From the NCBI GenBank assembly GCA_036227345.1, contig CP109468.1, positions 8,943,179 through 9,007,178 of the forward strand: a stretch of DNA of 64,000 bases, in the 5' to 3' direction. This DNA is from Streptomyces sp. NBC_01463. Its GTDB lineage: Bacteria; Actinomycetota; Actinomycetes; Streptomycetales; Streptomycetaceae. Positions 53,767 to 63,166 of the stretch are shown in pieces; position 1 is the first letter of the stretch, and the number at the start of each line of letters is the position of its first letter. The translations under genes were made by a program, and so were the position numbers. A model generated the notes under the pieces. That model was given only the letters and a program-made list of their open reading frames with translations. It was not told the DNA's origin and searched no databases.

Positions 53767-55989
53767 ATGTCAGAGTTGTTCGATGCGGTTGATGCGCTGG
53801 TTTCGTCCCGTTCAACGCTGCCGCCTCCGGCGGAACGCAAGAGGCTGCGCCAGGCGCACGGCCTGACGCTGGACGAGGTGGCCGCCGCTCTGCAGGTGCG
53901 CCGGGCCACGGTGTCCGGCTGGGAGGCCGGCAGGACCGAACCGCGGCCGCCGGAGCGTGATGCCTACGCCCGCCTGCTGAAGCAGCTTGCCCAGCTCTAC
54001 CCCGCAGGCGCCCCGGTGCCCTGTGAGGACACGGCGGTCCCCGGGACGCCTGTCCTCGCAGCCGCTCCTGCGCCAACGGGAGCTGAACCGGCCAAAGCCC
54101 GCCCCGAACCCGCAGACCAGGCGCCGGGGCCTGTTTCCGAGGACACCGCGCTGGTCTCTGCCGTCGTGCCGGATCCGGTGGCCACGACCAGGCCGGCACC
54201 GCGTCGGCCGCCCGCGCGTAAGGCTGCCCCCGCCGCCAGCGACGGCGGTGGTGGTGATGCACGGTTCGAGAACGGGCCGCTCGCGGTCGTCGACGTCGAC
54301 GCAGATGGTCAGGTGCTGGCGTACTGCGTCGGGGGCCTGGTCCTGGACGTACCGGCGAAGTCGATCGCCGCTCTGGTGGAGTGGACGCTGAGCCAGGGGC
54401 GGCTCGGTCAGCCGAAGTTGTCCGGGCCGGGCAAGGACGGCGATCCGCTGCTCGTGCTCACCAGGGCTGCGCTGGAGTATTACGGCCTGCCGGTCACGCT
54501 CGCACCACAGGAGCGCCTGGCCGGGCGGATCCCGGAGGGCCACAAGGTCATCAAGCAGCTGACGCGCGCCAGCTGGCAGCTGACCAAGCGCGGCTTCGGG
54601 CCGTGGGCGCGGATCTACCGCCCCGCGCAGGGCTCGGAGCGGGCGTGCGTGCAGTTGTGCATCCCGTCGTGGGACGCGCTCGACACCCGGCACTGGGCGG
54701 ACACGGGGCAGCTGCCACCGGCGGATCTGGCCCGGCTGCTGGGCACGTATGCGGCCCGGGTGATGACGCCGCGCGGATCGACCGCCGTGACCGGTCTGGA
54801 ACTGATGACCGCCCTGCATCCGCCGACCCGTGCCTCCGAACCCGATGAGAGGGGCAAGCGGCACTCCGAGCACAACCCCGGCTCGCTGGGCAGGGACCCG
54901 GTTCAGTGTGCACCGTGCGAGGCTCCCGACGGCCACCCGCTGCTCGCGGACCTGCCGCGTTTCCACCACCGCACCCCGGCGGAGGTTCTGGTGGAGGAGG
55001 CGTACGACTGGGCGCGCCCGCTCACTGACGCCGAATGCCTGCACCGCAACCTGGTGGGCATCGATGTGAACATGGCCTTCGCCGCCGGCGCGAACGGCCT
55101 CACGGTCGGCCTGGGCGCACCGGTGCACGTCAAGAACCCCGTCTTCGACGCGAAACTGCCCGGCTCCTGGCTGGTCGACCTGTCCCATGCCGACCTGTCG
55201 AGGGTGAAGGTGGCCAAGGACACGTGGGCGGACCTGGACGGCTCGCTGCTGCCCAGCCCGTTCACACCGAAGGGTGAACGGCCCGAGGGCCCGGCGTGGT
55301 ACGCCACGCCCACCGTCGCCTACGCGGTGGAGCTCGGCTACGACGTGACACCGATCGAGGCATGGGTCCGGTACGACAACGGCCGTTACCTGGACGGCTG
55401 GTACCAGCGGCTGCGTGACGCCTACCTGGCTACGATGGCCGACCTCGGGGTGGGCGCCGATCTGTCGCCGGAGGAGTTCTTGAAGGCGATGGACGGCTAC
55501 CGGCAGCGTGACCCTGAGCTGGCGATCGTGGTGTCCGCGGTCAAGGCGTCCGTGAAGGGCGGCATCGGCAAGCTGCGCGAGCGCCCGCGCGGCGAGGGCT
55601 GGAAACCTGGGCAGCCCTGGCGGGCCCTCGCCCGGCCCACCTGGCGGCCGGACATTCGCGCCGCCGTTATCTCCCGGACCCGGATCAACATGCACCGCAA
55701 GATCGTCAGGCATGCCGCTTTCACCGGGCAGTACCCGGTCGCGGTCCTCTCGGACTGCGCCGTCTACGCCTCCCAGGGGCCCTCCCCGCTGGACTTCCTG
55801 CCCTACCGGGACGGCAAGCCGCTGCCCGGCGGCTTCAAGCTCGGGGTGAACCCAGGCCTGGTGAAGTGGGAGGGCACCCAGAGCGTGCTGTGGGGCGAGG
55901 GCGTCCGCGAGCAGTTCCACGCCCCCGAGCTCAACCTCGCCCGGTACATCAAGGACGGCACCGTCACCGACGTCGACAGGGGAGAGTAG
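53767..55989 (+). CDS. tap: Telomere-associated protein Tap
   Basis: A 740-residue protein, the size of Streptomyces Tap. ATG 53767 with GGAGG 6 bases upstream. Residues 18-60 form a helix-turn-helix (LRQAHGLTLDEVAAALQVRR, ATVSGWEAGR). A variable Ala/Pro linker (about 80-160) precedes the large conserved domain with VVDVDADGQVLAYCVGGLVL, LTKRGFGPWARIYRPAQ and LGTYAARVMTPRGSTAVTGL. Tap binds the single-stranded telomere 3' overhang and recruits Tpg for end patching. Followed by tpg after 12 bases. Confidence 0.95.
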   Translation: MSELFDAVDALVSSRSTLPPPAERKRLRQAHGLTLDEVAAALQVRRATVSGWEAGRTEPRPPERDAYARLLKQLAQLYPAGAPVPCEDTAVPGTPVLAAAPAPTGAEPAKARPEPADQAPGPVSEDTALVSAVVPDPVATTRPAPRRPPARKAAPAASDGGGGDARFENGPLAVVDVDADGQVLAYCVGGLVLDVPAKSIAALVEWTLSQGRLGQPKLSGPGKDGDPLLVLTRAALEYYGLPVTLAPQERLAGRIPEGHKVIKQLTRASWQLTKRGFGPWARIYRPAQGSERACVQLCIPSWDALDTRHWADTGQLPPADLARLLGTYAARVMTPRGSTAVTGLELMTALHPPTRASEPDERGKRHSEHNPGSLGRDPVQCAPCEAPDGHPLLADLPRFHHRTPAEVLVEEAYDWARPLTDAECLHRNLVGIDVNMAFAAGANGLTVGLGAPVHVKNPVFDAKLPGSWLVDLSHADLSRVKVAKDTWADLDGSLLPSPFTPKGERPEGPAWYATPTVAYAVELGYDVTPIEAWVRYDNGRYLDGWYQRLRDAYLATMADLGVGADLSPEEFLKAMDGYRQRDPELAIVVSAVKASVKGGIGKLRERPRGEGWKPGQPWRALARPTWRPDIRAAVISRTRINMHRKIVRHAAFTGQYPVAVLSDCAVYASQGPSPLDFLPYRDGKPLPGGFKLGVNPGLVKWEGTQSVLWGEGVREQFHAPELNLARYIKDGTVTDVDRGE

Positions 55990-56001
55990 GAGAACGCGAC
56001 G

Positions 56002-56559
56002 ATGAGCCTGTTCGGGGACGGCCTGGAAGCCGCGGTGCAGAAGGCGTTCACCCGCCCGGCGCCGAAGAGCGCGGGCCCGCAGATGCGCTACCTGGTCAAG
56101 CAGCTGGGGGGCACCAAGGCGGTCGCCCAGATGCTGCGCATCTCCCAGCGCACCGTCGAGCGGTACGTGAAGGACCAGATCAGGAAGCCCCGCCCGGACC
56201 TCGCCGCCCGCCTGGAGCGCGAGGTGAAGGCCCGCTGGCAGCCGCAGATCCGTGCCAAGGCCAAGGCGAAGGCCGCGTCCACGGGCGGCATCGTCGTCGA
56301 CACCCGCGCCCGCATCGGCTACACCGCACCGATCGGGTCGACGGACCAGGACCGCATCCGCCACCTGACCATCGCCCTGCCGCCCCGCTACGCCGCCCGC
56401 CTCTTCGACGCCCAGGAGCAAGGCGCCACCGACCAGCGGCTCCAGGAGATCGCGGCCGAAGCGCTCAAGGAGGTGTACTTCCAGGACGGCGGCCGCCGCG
56501 CCGGCAGCCTGGAAGAGGTCCGGTTCACGGACATCGAACACCTCGAGTTCGACCTGTAG
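56002..56559 (+). CDS. tpg: Telomere terminal protein Tpg
   Basis: A 185-residue protein, the usual Tpg length, with AGGAG upstream of ATG 56002. It contains QMRYLVKQLGGTKAVAQMLR, then ISQRTVERYVKDQIRKPRPD (helix-turn-helix, reverse-transcriptase-like thumb similarity reported for the family) and DTRARIGYTAPIGSTDQDRI. Tpg is covalently attached to the 5' telomere ends and primes end synthesis. Operon with tap, closed by a strong hairpin. Confidence 0.95.
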   Translation: MSLFGDGLEAAVQKAFTRPAPKSAGPQMRYLVKQLGGTKAVAQMLRISQRTVERYVKDQIRKPRPDLAARLEREVKARWQPQIRAKAKAKAASTGGIVVDTRARIGYTAPIGSTDQDRIRHLTIALPPRYAARLFDAQEQGATDQRLQEIAAEALKEVYFQDGGRRAGSLEEVRFTDIEHLEFDL

Positions 56560-56563
56560 ATCC

Positions 56564-56610
56564 CAGCGGAAGGGCCCGAACCGCCCTCTGGGCGCGGGCC
56601 CTTACCGCTG
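56564..56610. terminator. Terminator hairpin after tap-tpg
   Basis: CAGCGG-A-AGGGCCCG pairs with CGGGCCCT-T-ACCGCTG around a 16-base loop, starting 5 bases after the tpg stop. Confidence 0.85.
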
Positions 56611-56664
56611 CTCCTGGCTTTGCCGAGCCGGTGAGACCGGGAATTGCCGGACTCCGCGCCTGGA

Positions 56665-57020
56665 ATGCGGCCCGTGAATCAGGACTGGATGAGACAGCGG
56701 CTTGAGGCGTTCGACAACCTGACCCTGCGCTGCGAACGCAGGACAGGGCCAGGCCCTTACGCGGGTGATCCGGCACTGTATGAGCAACCGCACCGCGCAG
56801 AGCCCACGGTCAAGCAGATCCGGCGGCTCCCAGACCCGCAGCTCGCCGAAAAGCCCGGCCTCGGTCAGACGGCAGGCGAAGACCTGGCCCGCAACGAGGT
56901 TCACAGAGGCACTGGGCATCCTTGCCGACCTGGACGACCGGGCTGCCCGGCTCCCACCGGATGCGCCCACCCTGCCCGCCGGCCGGCTCCCACCCCTGGG
57001 CGTGGGAGCCGGCCGCCGAC
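56665..57020 (+). pseudogene. Hypothetical small protein, frameshifted
   Basis: From ATG 56665: RPVNQDWMRQRLEAFDNLTL, then KQIRRLPDPQLAEKPGLGQT and ARNEVHR. At about 56905 the good frame shifts by one, to read ALGILADLDDRAARLPPDAP. The combined product is a helical protein of about 120 residues. No family recognised. Confidence 0.45.
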
Positions 57021-57037
57021 CTCGCCGAGGACTCCAC

Positions 57038-57110
57038 GAGGGTCCGGGTGACAACGACTGTGATGCCGGCGAACCCAGAGGGTCCGGGTGACAACAGCTG
57101 TGATGCGGCG
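57038..57110 (+). repeat. Two copies of a 40-bp-period direct repeat
   Basis: GAGGGTCCGGGTGACAAC followed by CTGTGATGC with GGCG begins at 57038 and again at 57078; copies differ at about four positions including one missing base. It lies in the gap between the frameshifted gene and the GAF-SpoIIE gene. Could be a protein-binding array or recombination scar. Confidence 0.75.
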
Positions 57111-57265
57111 AGCCCACCGCGATCTTGAGCATGTGCCGTCCGATCACTGAGGGGACGTGACTGATCGTGGTCAGCGAGGGCGGGCGACAGGAAGGCTGTC
57201 GTGGGGGATGGGGGCGTGATTTGCTATGTGCCCGAACAGGGCCCGAGGGAGTTGCTGGACCGGTG

Positions 57266-58597
57266 GTGAGCGGGGTGCATTTCGCGGGGGGCGTGCGGCC
57301 GGACGGCCTGCCGGCGGCGCTGTCGGATTCGGTGCGGCTCGCAGCGGTGGCGGCCACGCGGTTGCTGGACACCGGGCCGGAGGAGGCCTTCGAGGACCTG
57401 GCGACGCTGGCGGCGCGGGTGACCGGCTCCGGGCGGGCGTTCGTGACCCTGGTCGATGCCGACCGCTCATTCTGGAAGACCTGCATCGGCGTGGACGCCG
57501 AAGAGCTGTCCGACCGGCAGAACGCGGTGCGCGAGAGCTTCTGCTACTTCCTTGTCGGCCTGGACGGGGAATCCTTCATCGTGGACGACGCGGCCGCTGA
57601 CCCGCGTACCCGCGACCACCCCTCGCTCACGCCCATGCGCATCGGCGCATGGGCCGGCTACCCCCTTCTGTCCCCGCAGGGGCAGGTACTGGGAAGTCTC
57701 TGCGTCATCGACGACAAACCCCGCACCTGGACACCGGGAGATCTGACGACCCTGGCAACACTGGCTCGCTCGGTCTCGGCGGAAATTCACCTGCGGCAGA
57801 GCCTGGAATCCTCCCGCCAGGCGCACCGGGTCTCCGCCGATCTCGCCCACAGCCTCCAGCAGGGACTGCTGCCGCCGACACTGCGCCCCGTACCGGGCCT
57901 GGAGACCGCTGCGTCCTACCTCCCGGCATCGACCAGCGGACGGGCCGGGGTCGAGGTCGGCGGGGACTTCTACGACCTCTTCCACACCCACGGGCACTAC
58001 TACGGAGCGGTGCTCGGAGACGTGTGCGGCAAGGGCGTGGCCGCAGCGCAGGTGACCTCGATGGCTCGCTACACGGTTCGGGCCGACGCCGGACAGACAC
58101 CGTCACCGGCCGCGCTTCTGGACCGGCTGAACACCGCGATGCTGGAACAGCGGGCCCCCCGCTTCCTGACCGCCGTATACACCGCCTTCCGCATCACCCG
58201 GGCCGGGCTGTCCGGGCGCATCGCACTGGGAGGCCACCTGCCGGCGCTGGTGCGCCGCGTCGACGGCCGTATCCAGCAGCTCGGAACGCCGGGCACGCTG
58301 CTGGGTGTGCTGCCCACCACGCAGCTGACCGATGTGCGCTACCGCCTGGCGCCCGGCGACCTGCTGCTGCTCTACACCGACGGGGCCTGTGAGGGCCGGC
58401 CGCGCCCCGGTACCCCGGCCGCCGCCCCGCCGACCTTCGGTGAGGCCGAGCTCGCCGCGGCGCTGGCCGCCACGACCGGCCTGGACGCTGCCGCGACGGT
58501 CAAAGAGCTGGCCGCCGTGCTGTCCGATCACCACGGCGGGTGGGCCAGCGATGACACTGCCCTGCTGGCCCTGCGCGTCCCCCCCCCCAGCGCCTGA
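57266..58597 (+). CDS. GAF-SpoIIE (PP2C-type) serine phosphatase
   Basis: A 443-residue protein from GTG 57266 (GTG 57263 adjacent). GAF domain about 30-175: SFWKTCIGVDAEELSDRQNA, FCYFLVGLDGESFIVDD and GAWAGYPLLSPQGQVLGSLC. SpoIIE domain about 200-440: VGGDFYDLFHTHGHYYGAVL, GDVCGKGVAAAQVTSM, LLLLYTDGACEG and HGGWASDDTALLAL, with the Mn-binding Asp residues intact. Such enzymes dephosphorylate anti-anti-sigma proteins in partner-switching stress pathways. The nearest RsbW-like gene is far away at 16.2 kb. Confidence 0.93.
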   Translation: MSGVHFAGGVRPDGLPAALSDSVRLAAVAATRLLDTGPEEAFEDLATLAARVTGSGRAFVTLVDADRSFWKTCIGVDAEELSDRQNAVRESFCYFLVGLDGESFIVDDAAADPRTRDHPSLTPMRIGAWAGYPLLSPQGQVLGSLCVIDDKPRTWTPGDLTTLATLARSVSAEIHLRQSLESSRQAHRVSADLAHSLQQGLLPPTLRPVPGLETAASYLPASTSGRAGVEVGGDFYDLFHTHGHYYGAVLGDVCGKGVAAAQVTSMARYTVRADAGQTPSPAALLDRLNTAMLEQRAPRFLTAVYTAFRITRAGLSGRIALGGHLPALVRRVDGRIQQLGTPGTLLGVLPTTQLTDVRYRLAPGDLLLLYTDGACEGRPRPGTPAAAPPTFGEAELAAALAATTGLDAAATVKELAAVLSDHHGGWASDDTALLALRVPPPSA

Positions 58598-58791
58598 CGG
58601 TCTCCACCAGCCCCCAGGAGTGACATGCCGGTCAGATGGACCACGCGGGCGGACCCGACCACGACCTGACCGCCCCCAACGCCCGGTTCCATAGCCCTGA
58701 CACCTACGTGCTGCCCCCTGAGGCATCGCGGGCCCGGACAGCCATGCGGAATTCGGAACAGCCTTTGCCCGCGCCGCCGCGTCCGGCTACC

Positions 58792-58836
58792 CCCTGCCCG
58801 GCCCTGCCCGGCCCTGCCCGGCCCTGCCCGGCCCTG
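58792..58836 (+). repeat. 10-bp tandem repeat CCCTGCCCGG
   Basis: Four full copies plus a partial one. A small open frame (58636-58839) ends in this repeat, with a Pro/Ala/Cys-rich C-terminus; its N-terminus (DHAGGPDHDLTAPNARFHSP) could be genuine but I do not recognise it. Confidence 0.85.
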
Positions 58837-58890
58837 TGAACGAGACCTTCCTTGGACGGCTGTCCGTCACCTGGCCTTCTCCACGAGACT

Positions 58891-59030
58891 GGGTTCTGGC
58901 ACAACTTCCGTGAAACCGTACCGATCTCGGCGTCCGAGGCCGGCGACCCTGGCGAACCAGCAGGCCAGCAGCGCGTCCAGAGGCCAGCGCGAGCCCCGGC
59001 CGACGGGGCACGGAAGTTGCGCCAGAGCCC
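58891..59030. mobile_element. MITE-like element with 22-bp inverted repeats
   Basis: Left arm GGGTTCTGGCACAACTTCCG-TG (58891-58912) and the reverse complement of 59009-59030, GGGCTCTGGCGCAACTTCCG-TG, differ at two positions. Total 140 bp, no transposase inside. The same motif start occurs alone at 33568. A clear target duplication is not seen. Confidence 0.7.
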
Positions 59031-59131
59031 GGGATCCTGCAGCACCAAGGAGCCGTTGGTCCGGGTTCCGGGCCCTGACGTACGTTCGGGCCTATGACGC
59101 AGCAGGCCCTGAAAACCCGACCGGTGGCCCA

Positions 59132-59622
59132 GTGAGCGGCTGGTGGGCCCACCTGGAGGAACGGACCTGCCGGGAGGTGGACGCCGCCGTGCTGCGGGAT
59201 CGTCGGCTGTCGGCGGTCAGGTCCGTCTGGGAGGCATCGCGTCCGCCGGGGATAGGCCTGCACGAGGCCGAGCGGGTGGCCCACACACGATACGAGGCCC
59301 TCGGCGACCGAGTGCAGCACACCCCGCCGGATCCGCTCGACCTTCCGTCACTCGCAGCGCGCGCCGCAGCCCTCCCGGGCCGGGTGGCCGCGGTGGAGGC
59401 GTCCGGGAAGGCGACACCGTGCACGACTACTGGTTCGTGCTCCTGGTCGCGGTCCTGGATTCCCCAGACGGGGCGAGCCGCCTGGCGACCGACTACCGCC
59501 GCCCTGACGGCTCTCCGCCCGGCATTGCCGCCGCCAAGGCGGGCCGGGCGCCGGCCCGCCATCTTGGCGTGCCATTTCACTTCGCTTCGCCGGATGCCCC
59601 GGACGATGATGAGGATCTCTGA
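59132..59622 (+). pseudogene. Hypothetical protein, frameshifted
   Basis: GTG 59132 overlaps the TGA of a 13-codon frame starting at ATG 59094. First frame: GWWAHLEERTCREVDAAVLR, then DRRLSAVRSVWEASRPPGIG and TRYEALGDRVQHTPP. At about 59400 the coding shifts, giving GDTVHDYWFVLLVAVLDSPD and an acidic end at 59622. The combined protein is about 160 residues. Family unknown. Confidence 0.45.
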
Positions 59623-59884
59623 AAACGGCCGGCACCCCATTCCGCCGAAGCGGGTGGCAAGGGGGCCGGCCCAACCGAACTTGTATGCCCTGCCGTCGAA
59701 ATCGGGCGGACGGCCACCGAGCGGGCCTCGCTCCAGGCCACGGCCAACCTGGTCGGACGGCTATGGAACGACAACGCGGACCCCTCGCCGCCGCAGGTGG
59801 GTCCGGACAGCACGTGAGGAATACACACGGCCGGGCAGGACGGCCCCGACCGGGGCTGAAGTTACCGAGATTAGGATCCCGTGC

Positions 59885-60460
59885 ATGACTCAGAGGCCCG
59901 GAACGGAGCAACAGGCCGTAAGGCAGCAGAGGTTCACAGGCATGCGCCCGACGGAACCGCCTCCGACCGGAGCCGACGCCCTTGAGGTGACCACCCACTA
60001 CCTGGAACATTTCCGCAGGGAGTACACGCGCACCCGCGAGTTGATGAAGATGAAGGCGCGACGGACCACGGTGGGCATCGCCGCTCTGAACGGAATGATC
60101 GCGGTGCTGGGCGTAGCAGTCGCGGCCTGGCGGGCCTACGCTCCCTGGCTCGGGTTGGCCAGCACCGCGGTAGCAGGCGTGATCGGCGTGATCACGGCGT
60201 GGAGCGGCCTCATGCGTCACCACGATCTGTGGCAGCAGCGGAGCCTGATCCTTGCGGAACTCCAACGCATCATCAGAAATGTCGAGCGTCGCGAAGCGGC
60301 GGGCGAGGACCGGCAGACCATCGCGCAAGAGGCGATGGAACTGCTTGACGCGACACTCAGCCAGGATGCCAGCAACTGGGGCAGCCTCACCCGCACCCCA
60401 CTGGCCGGAGCCCAGCCACCGACGCTCCCGGCGGCGCCCGGCGACCGCACCCAGGAGTAA
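59885..60460 (+). CDS. Two-helix membrane protein, SLATT/DUF4231-like
   Basis: A 191-residue protein. Residues 35-60 are a charged helix (VTTHYLEHFRREYTRTRELM), then membrane helices at about 62-82 (TVGIAALNGMIAVLGVAVAA) and 88-108 (LGLASTAVAGVIGVITAWSG), then LMRHHDLWQQRSLILAELQR and a helical C-terminus. This order is that of SLATT/DUF4231 effectors, which elsewhere are predicted pore-formers linked to nucleotide-signalling or reverse-transcriptase defence. No nucleotidyltransferase neighbour is present here, so a defence role is only possible. Confidence 0.75.
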   Translation: MTQRPGTEQQAVRQQRFTGMRPTEPPPTGADALEVTTHYLEHFRREYTRTRELMKMKARRTTVGIAALNGMIAVLGVAVAAWRAYAPWLGLASTAVAGVIGVITAWSGLMRHHDLWQQRSLILAELQRIIRNVERREAAGEDRQTIAQEAMELLDATLSQDASNWGSLTRTPLAGAQPPTLPAAPGDRTQE

Positions 60461-60515
60461 CGAGGACGCGCCGCGGGCAGACGTGGTCAGCGGTCACACA
60501 AGCGCCCAGACGGCC

Positions 60516-60549
60516 AAGAGGCCCCGCCCCGTGCGCGGCGGGGCCTCTT
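60516..60549. terminator. Strong bidirectional terminator
   Basis: A perfect 13-bp stem AAGAGGCCCCGCC / GGCGGGGCCTCTT with an 8-base loop, flanked by A and T at the ends. It separates the + strand SLATT-like gene from the convergent ttrA. Confidence 0.93.
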
Positions 60550-60679
60550 CGTACAGAGCTCGGAGAGCGCCGGCGCCAACTGGCACACGGGAAAGCTCAT
60601 CCTCTGCAGGGGCGAACTCTCCCTGGGCGTTAACGAGAAACAGTTGCATGGGCTGCGCTTCGACCCGCCCCGCGCGCTG

Positions 60680-63166
60680 CTACACCCACCGCATTCCGAC
60701 CTCGGACAACTGCTCCATCCGCTCCGGGGTCAGAGCGGCGGCCCGGCTGCGCTGATTGTTGACCCACGCCCCCAGGCGGAACTGGTCCTCGTGGCCGTCT
60801 TCGGAGAGCACGATCTCCACGTGCTTACGTGGCACCTTGAGGTGTCCCTCGCGCTCGAAGAACTGCCGGGCGGCCGCGAGGTTGGCGACCCATTTATCGG
60901 CCTGCGTACGACGCGGCTTCGGCTTCTCTTCCTCGGGCACAGGCGTGACCCCGAGGACCTGCTCGCACATCCACTGCTGCACGCCACTCAGCTGGTCCCA
61001 CCCGTAGCGAACCGACGTCACCCACCGCCCGAGGTCTTCACCCTGGCGCAGGACCTCGCCCGCCTCGGCGGGCACCGCCTCGCCCGCGTCCAGGTGCATC
61101 CGCACGAGGTGGAAGCACCGCTGCCACGTCACGGGCCACGACGGGCACCAGGACGCGTCGATCTCCTCCAGCTGCTCGCGTCGGTCCTCCGACAGCGCCC
61201 CGGCCACCGATCCCACCAGCAGGCCCTCGGCACGCCGCTGCTCGTTCTCGGCAGCCTTGCGGGCGGCGGCCCGCGCGTTCTTCAGCCAGATGCCCACCGC
61301 CGCGCCCTGGAAGGTGGCGTCCAGCGGGGCCAGGAGGTGGCCGTGTTCGGCGGCCCACCCGCGCGCGGCGGTCAGGCCCGCCTCCCATGCGACGTCGAAG
61401 TGGGACCAGATCATGCCGAGCTTCTCCAGCTGGGCGACACGGGCCTCGTCCATATCCCCGCGGGCGTAGAAGCGGCGGGCGTCGGCGGTCCACTGCCCCA
61501 GCGGGAACCCGGCGAGCGAGGCCGGCCACCCCTGGCCTTCAGACTCCTGGTCGTTGACGGCCGGGACACGAAACGTGAACGGCACCCGCAGGTCACCGCG
61601 CTCGCGGGCGTAGATCACAGCGGCCTCCACACCCCGGCGCCAGTGCTCATGCTCCGGATTGATGACCCGCAGGTTGATGAACGCTGCCAAAGCAGCCGGG
61701 TCGCGTGGCGTGGAGAACTTCAGCAGGGCCCTGGCGGGGGAGCTCACGCTCCCGGAGCCCTCGCCGCTCCCCTTGCTGACGGGCTTGCAGGCGCTCGGGG
61801 CCTGCTGCTCCGCGAGGGCCTCCACGATCCGCGCGTCGTGCGCCCGCAGCGCCTCCAAGAGCTTGGCCAGCCCGCCGAACGCCCGGGAGGTCAGCATGTT
61901 GTCCGCCGTCTCGCCCGGTCCGAGCAGCACCGGCACCACGAGCGAGGCCACCTTGCCCTCGCCCGGCTGCATCCGCAGCGCCCGGCCCACGGCCTGGACC
62001 AGGTCGGGCATGGAACCGCGTACGTCGGCCCAGTAGACGGAGTCGCAGTGCTTGGTGTCGACGCCCTCGCCCAGGACCTTCACCGAGCACAGGAAACACT
62101 TCTCCACCACGGTGCCATCGGTGGCGATCCCGTCGGCGAACTCGCCCAGCAGACGCCGCCGGTGGAGCGGCTTATGGTCGCCGCACAGCCAGTTTGCCCA
62201 GATCGTGGCCGGATACAGCTCAGGGTCGGAGGCATGCAGCTGCGCGGCGACGTCGGGGAGGCCGGCCGCAAACGCCTCGGCCTCCTTCACCATGTGGTGG
62301 AAGACCAGCGTGCGGCGGAAGCCCTCCTCCGAGGATGCCTTCACCAGCGCGGTCTGGAGAGCGGCGAGCCGGGCCCCGCGGACCTCTGCCGAGCGGCCTT
62401 CGGCGCCCAGGAGCTGCGCGGCCTGGAGCGCGGTGTCGGTGACGTCCACGCATACAACCTGGTAGGGGGCACAGATTCCCCGGTCGATGGCCTCCGAGAG
62501 CGTCAGCGTGAAGCAGCGGCTACCGAAAGGCCCGTCCGGGTTGTCGTCCATGCTCGCGACCAGCTCGCCCGGTGCGCCGGTCTCGTCCTCGTCCCCGAGC
62601 TGCCACAGCCGGGGCGTGGCCGTCATGTAGAGGCGGCGCAGGGACGGAATCTTCTGGTTGTCGTGGACGACCGCCCACGGCTTCCCGATCCGGCCAGAAA
62701 CGCGGTGGGCCTCGTCCACGACGATCAGGTCCCAAGCCGAAAGGCCGGCGACGTGCGCCCGCTCCAGCGTGCCCAGACCGAGGCTGGCGTACGTGGCGTA
62801 CACGGTGACCTTGTCCAGGCCACGGGTCCACTCCACCAGCTCGTCCACGTCCGTGGTGTTGGGGAAGGACACCTCCTCGCCCCGCAACGAGGACACCCCG
62901 ATCACCGGCCCCCGGCGGCCCCCCTCGCGCCATGCTGACTCCGTCTGGGCGAGCAGGTCAAGAGAGGGCACGACCACCAGCACCCGGCCCGCACGGAGCT
63001 CCTCCGAGCTGCGGACCGCCACGAGTGTCTTCCCGGACCCGGTCGCCATGATCACCTGTGTACGCAGGCCCTGCCCGAGCACACGTGATCTTGCAGGGAT
63101 TTCGAGCGCACTGCACACCGCATCGACCGCTTCACGCTGATGAGGCCTCAGCTCTCTGGCCGGCAC
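60680..63166 (-). CDS. ttrA: TtrA-type terminal helicase
   Basis: An 828-residue superfamily 2 helicase. GTG 63166 is chosen for the GGAGGG 7 bases upstream; the frame is open to 63196. Walker A ATGSGKT (41-47), DEAH (151-154), TATPR at about 183, and motif VI DLVQAVGRALR. The C-terminal half has four helicase-associated repeats, for example WEAGLTAARGWAAEHGHLLA and WVANLAAARQFFEREGHLKV. Such genes (ttrA) mark Streptomyces chromosome and linear-plasmid ends and affect conjugal transfer. It reads away from the right edge, as expected for a terminus on that side. Confidence 0.92.
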   Translation of the reverse strand: MPARELRPHQREAVDAVCSALEIPARSRVLGQGLRTQVIMATGSGKTLVAVRSSEELRAGRVLVVVPSLDLLAQTESAWREGGRRGPVIGVSSLRGEEVSFPNTTDVDELVEWTRGLDKVTVYATYASLGLGTLERAHVAGLSAWDLIVVDEAHRVSGRIGKPWAVVHDNQKIPSLRRLYMTATPRLWQLGDEDETGAPGELVASMDDNPDGPFGSRCFTLTLSEAIDRGICAPYQVVCVDVTDTALQAAQLLGAEGRSAEVRGARLAALQTALVKASSEEGFRRTLVFHHMVKEAEAFAAGLPDVAAQLHASDPELYPATIWANWLCGDHKPLHRRRLLGEFADGIATDGTVVEKCFLCSVKVLGEGVDTKHCDSVYWADVRGSMPDLVQAVGRALRMQPGEGKVASLVVPVLLGPGETADNMLTSRAFGGLAKLLEALRAHDARIVEALAEQQAPSACKPVSKGSGEGSGSVSSPARALLKFSTPRDPAALAAFINLRVINPEHEHWRRGVEAAVIYARERGDLRVPFTFRVPAVNDQESEGQGWPASLAGFPLGQWTADARRFYARGDMDEARVAQLEKLGMIWSHFDVAWEAGLTAARGWAAEHGHLLAPLDATFQGAAVGIWLKNARAAARKAAENEQRRAEGLLVGSVAGALSEDRREQLEEIDASWCPSWPVTWQRCFHLVRMHLDAGEAVPAEAGEVLRQGEDLGRWVTSVRYGWDQLSGVQQWMCEQVLGVTPVPEEEKPKPRRTQADKWVANLAAARQFFEREGHLKVPRKHVEIVLSEDGHEDQFRLGAWVNNQRSRAAALTPERMEQLSEVGMRWV

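Noticed and set aside
53812-56541. A 909-codon open frame antisense to tap and tpg
   Set aside because: It is the GC-driven shadow of two well-recognised genes; its product is a low-complexity Arg/Gly/Val/Leu mixture with no family match.
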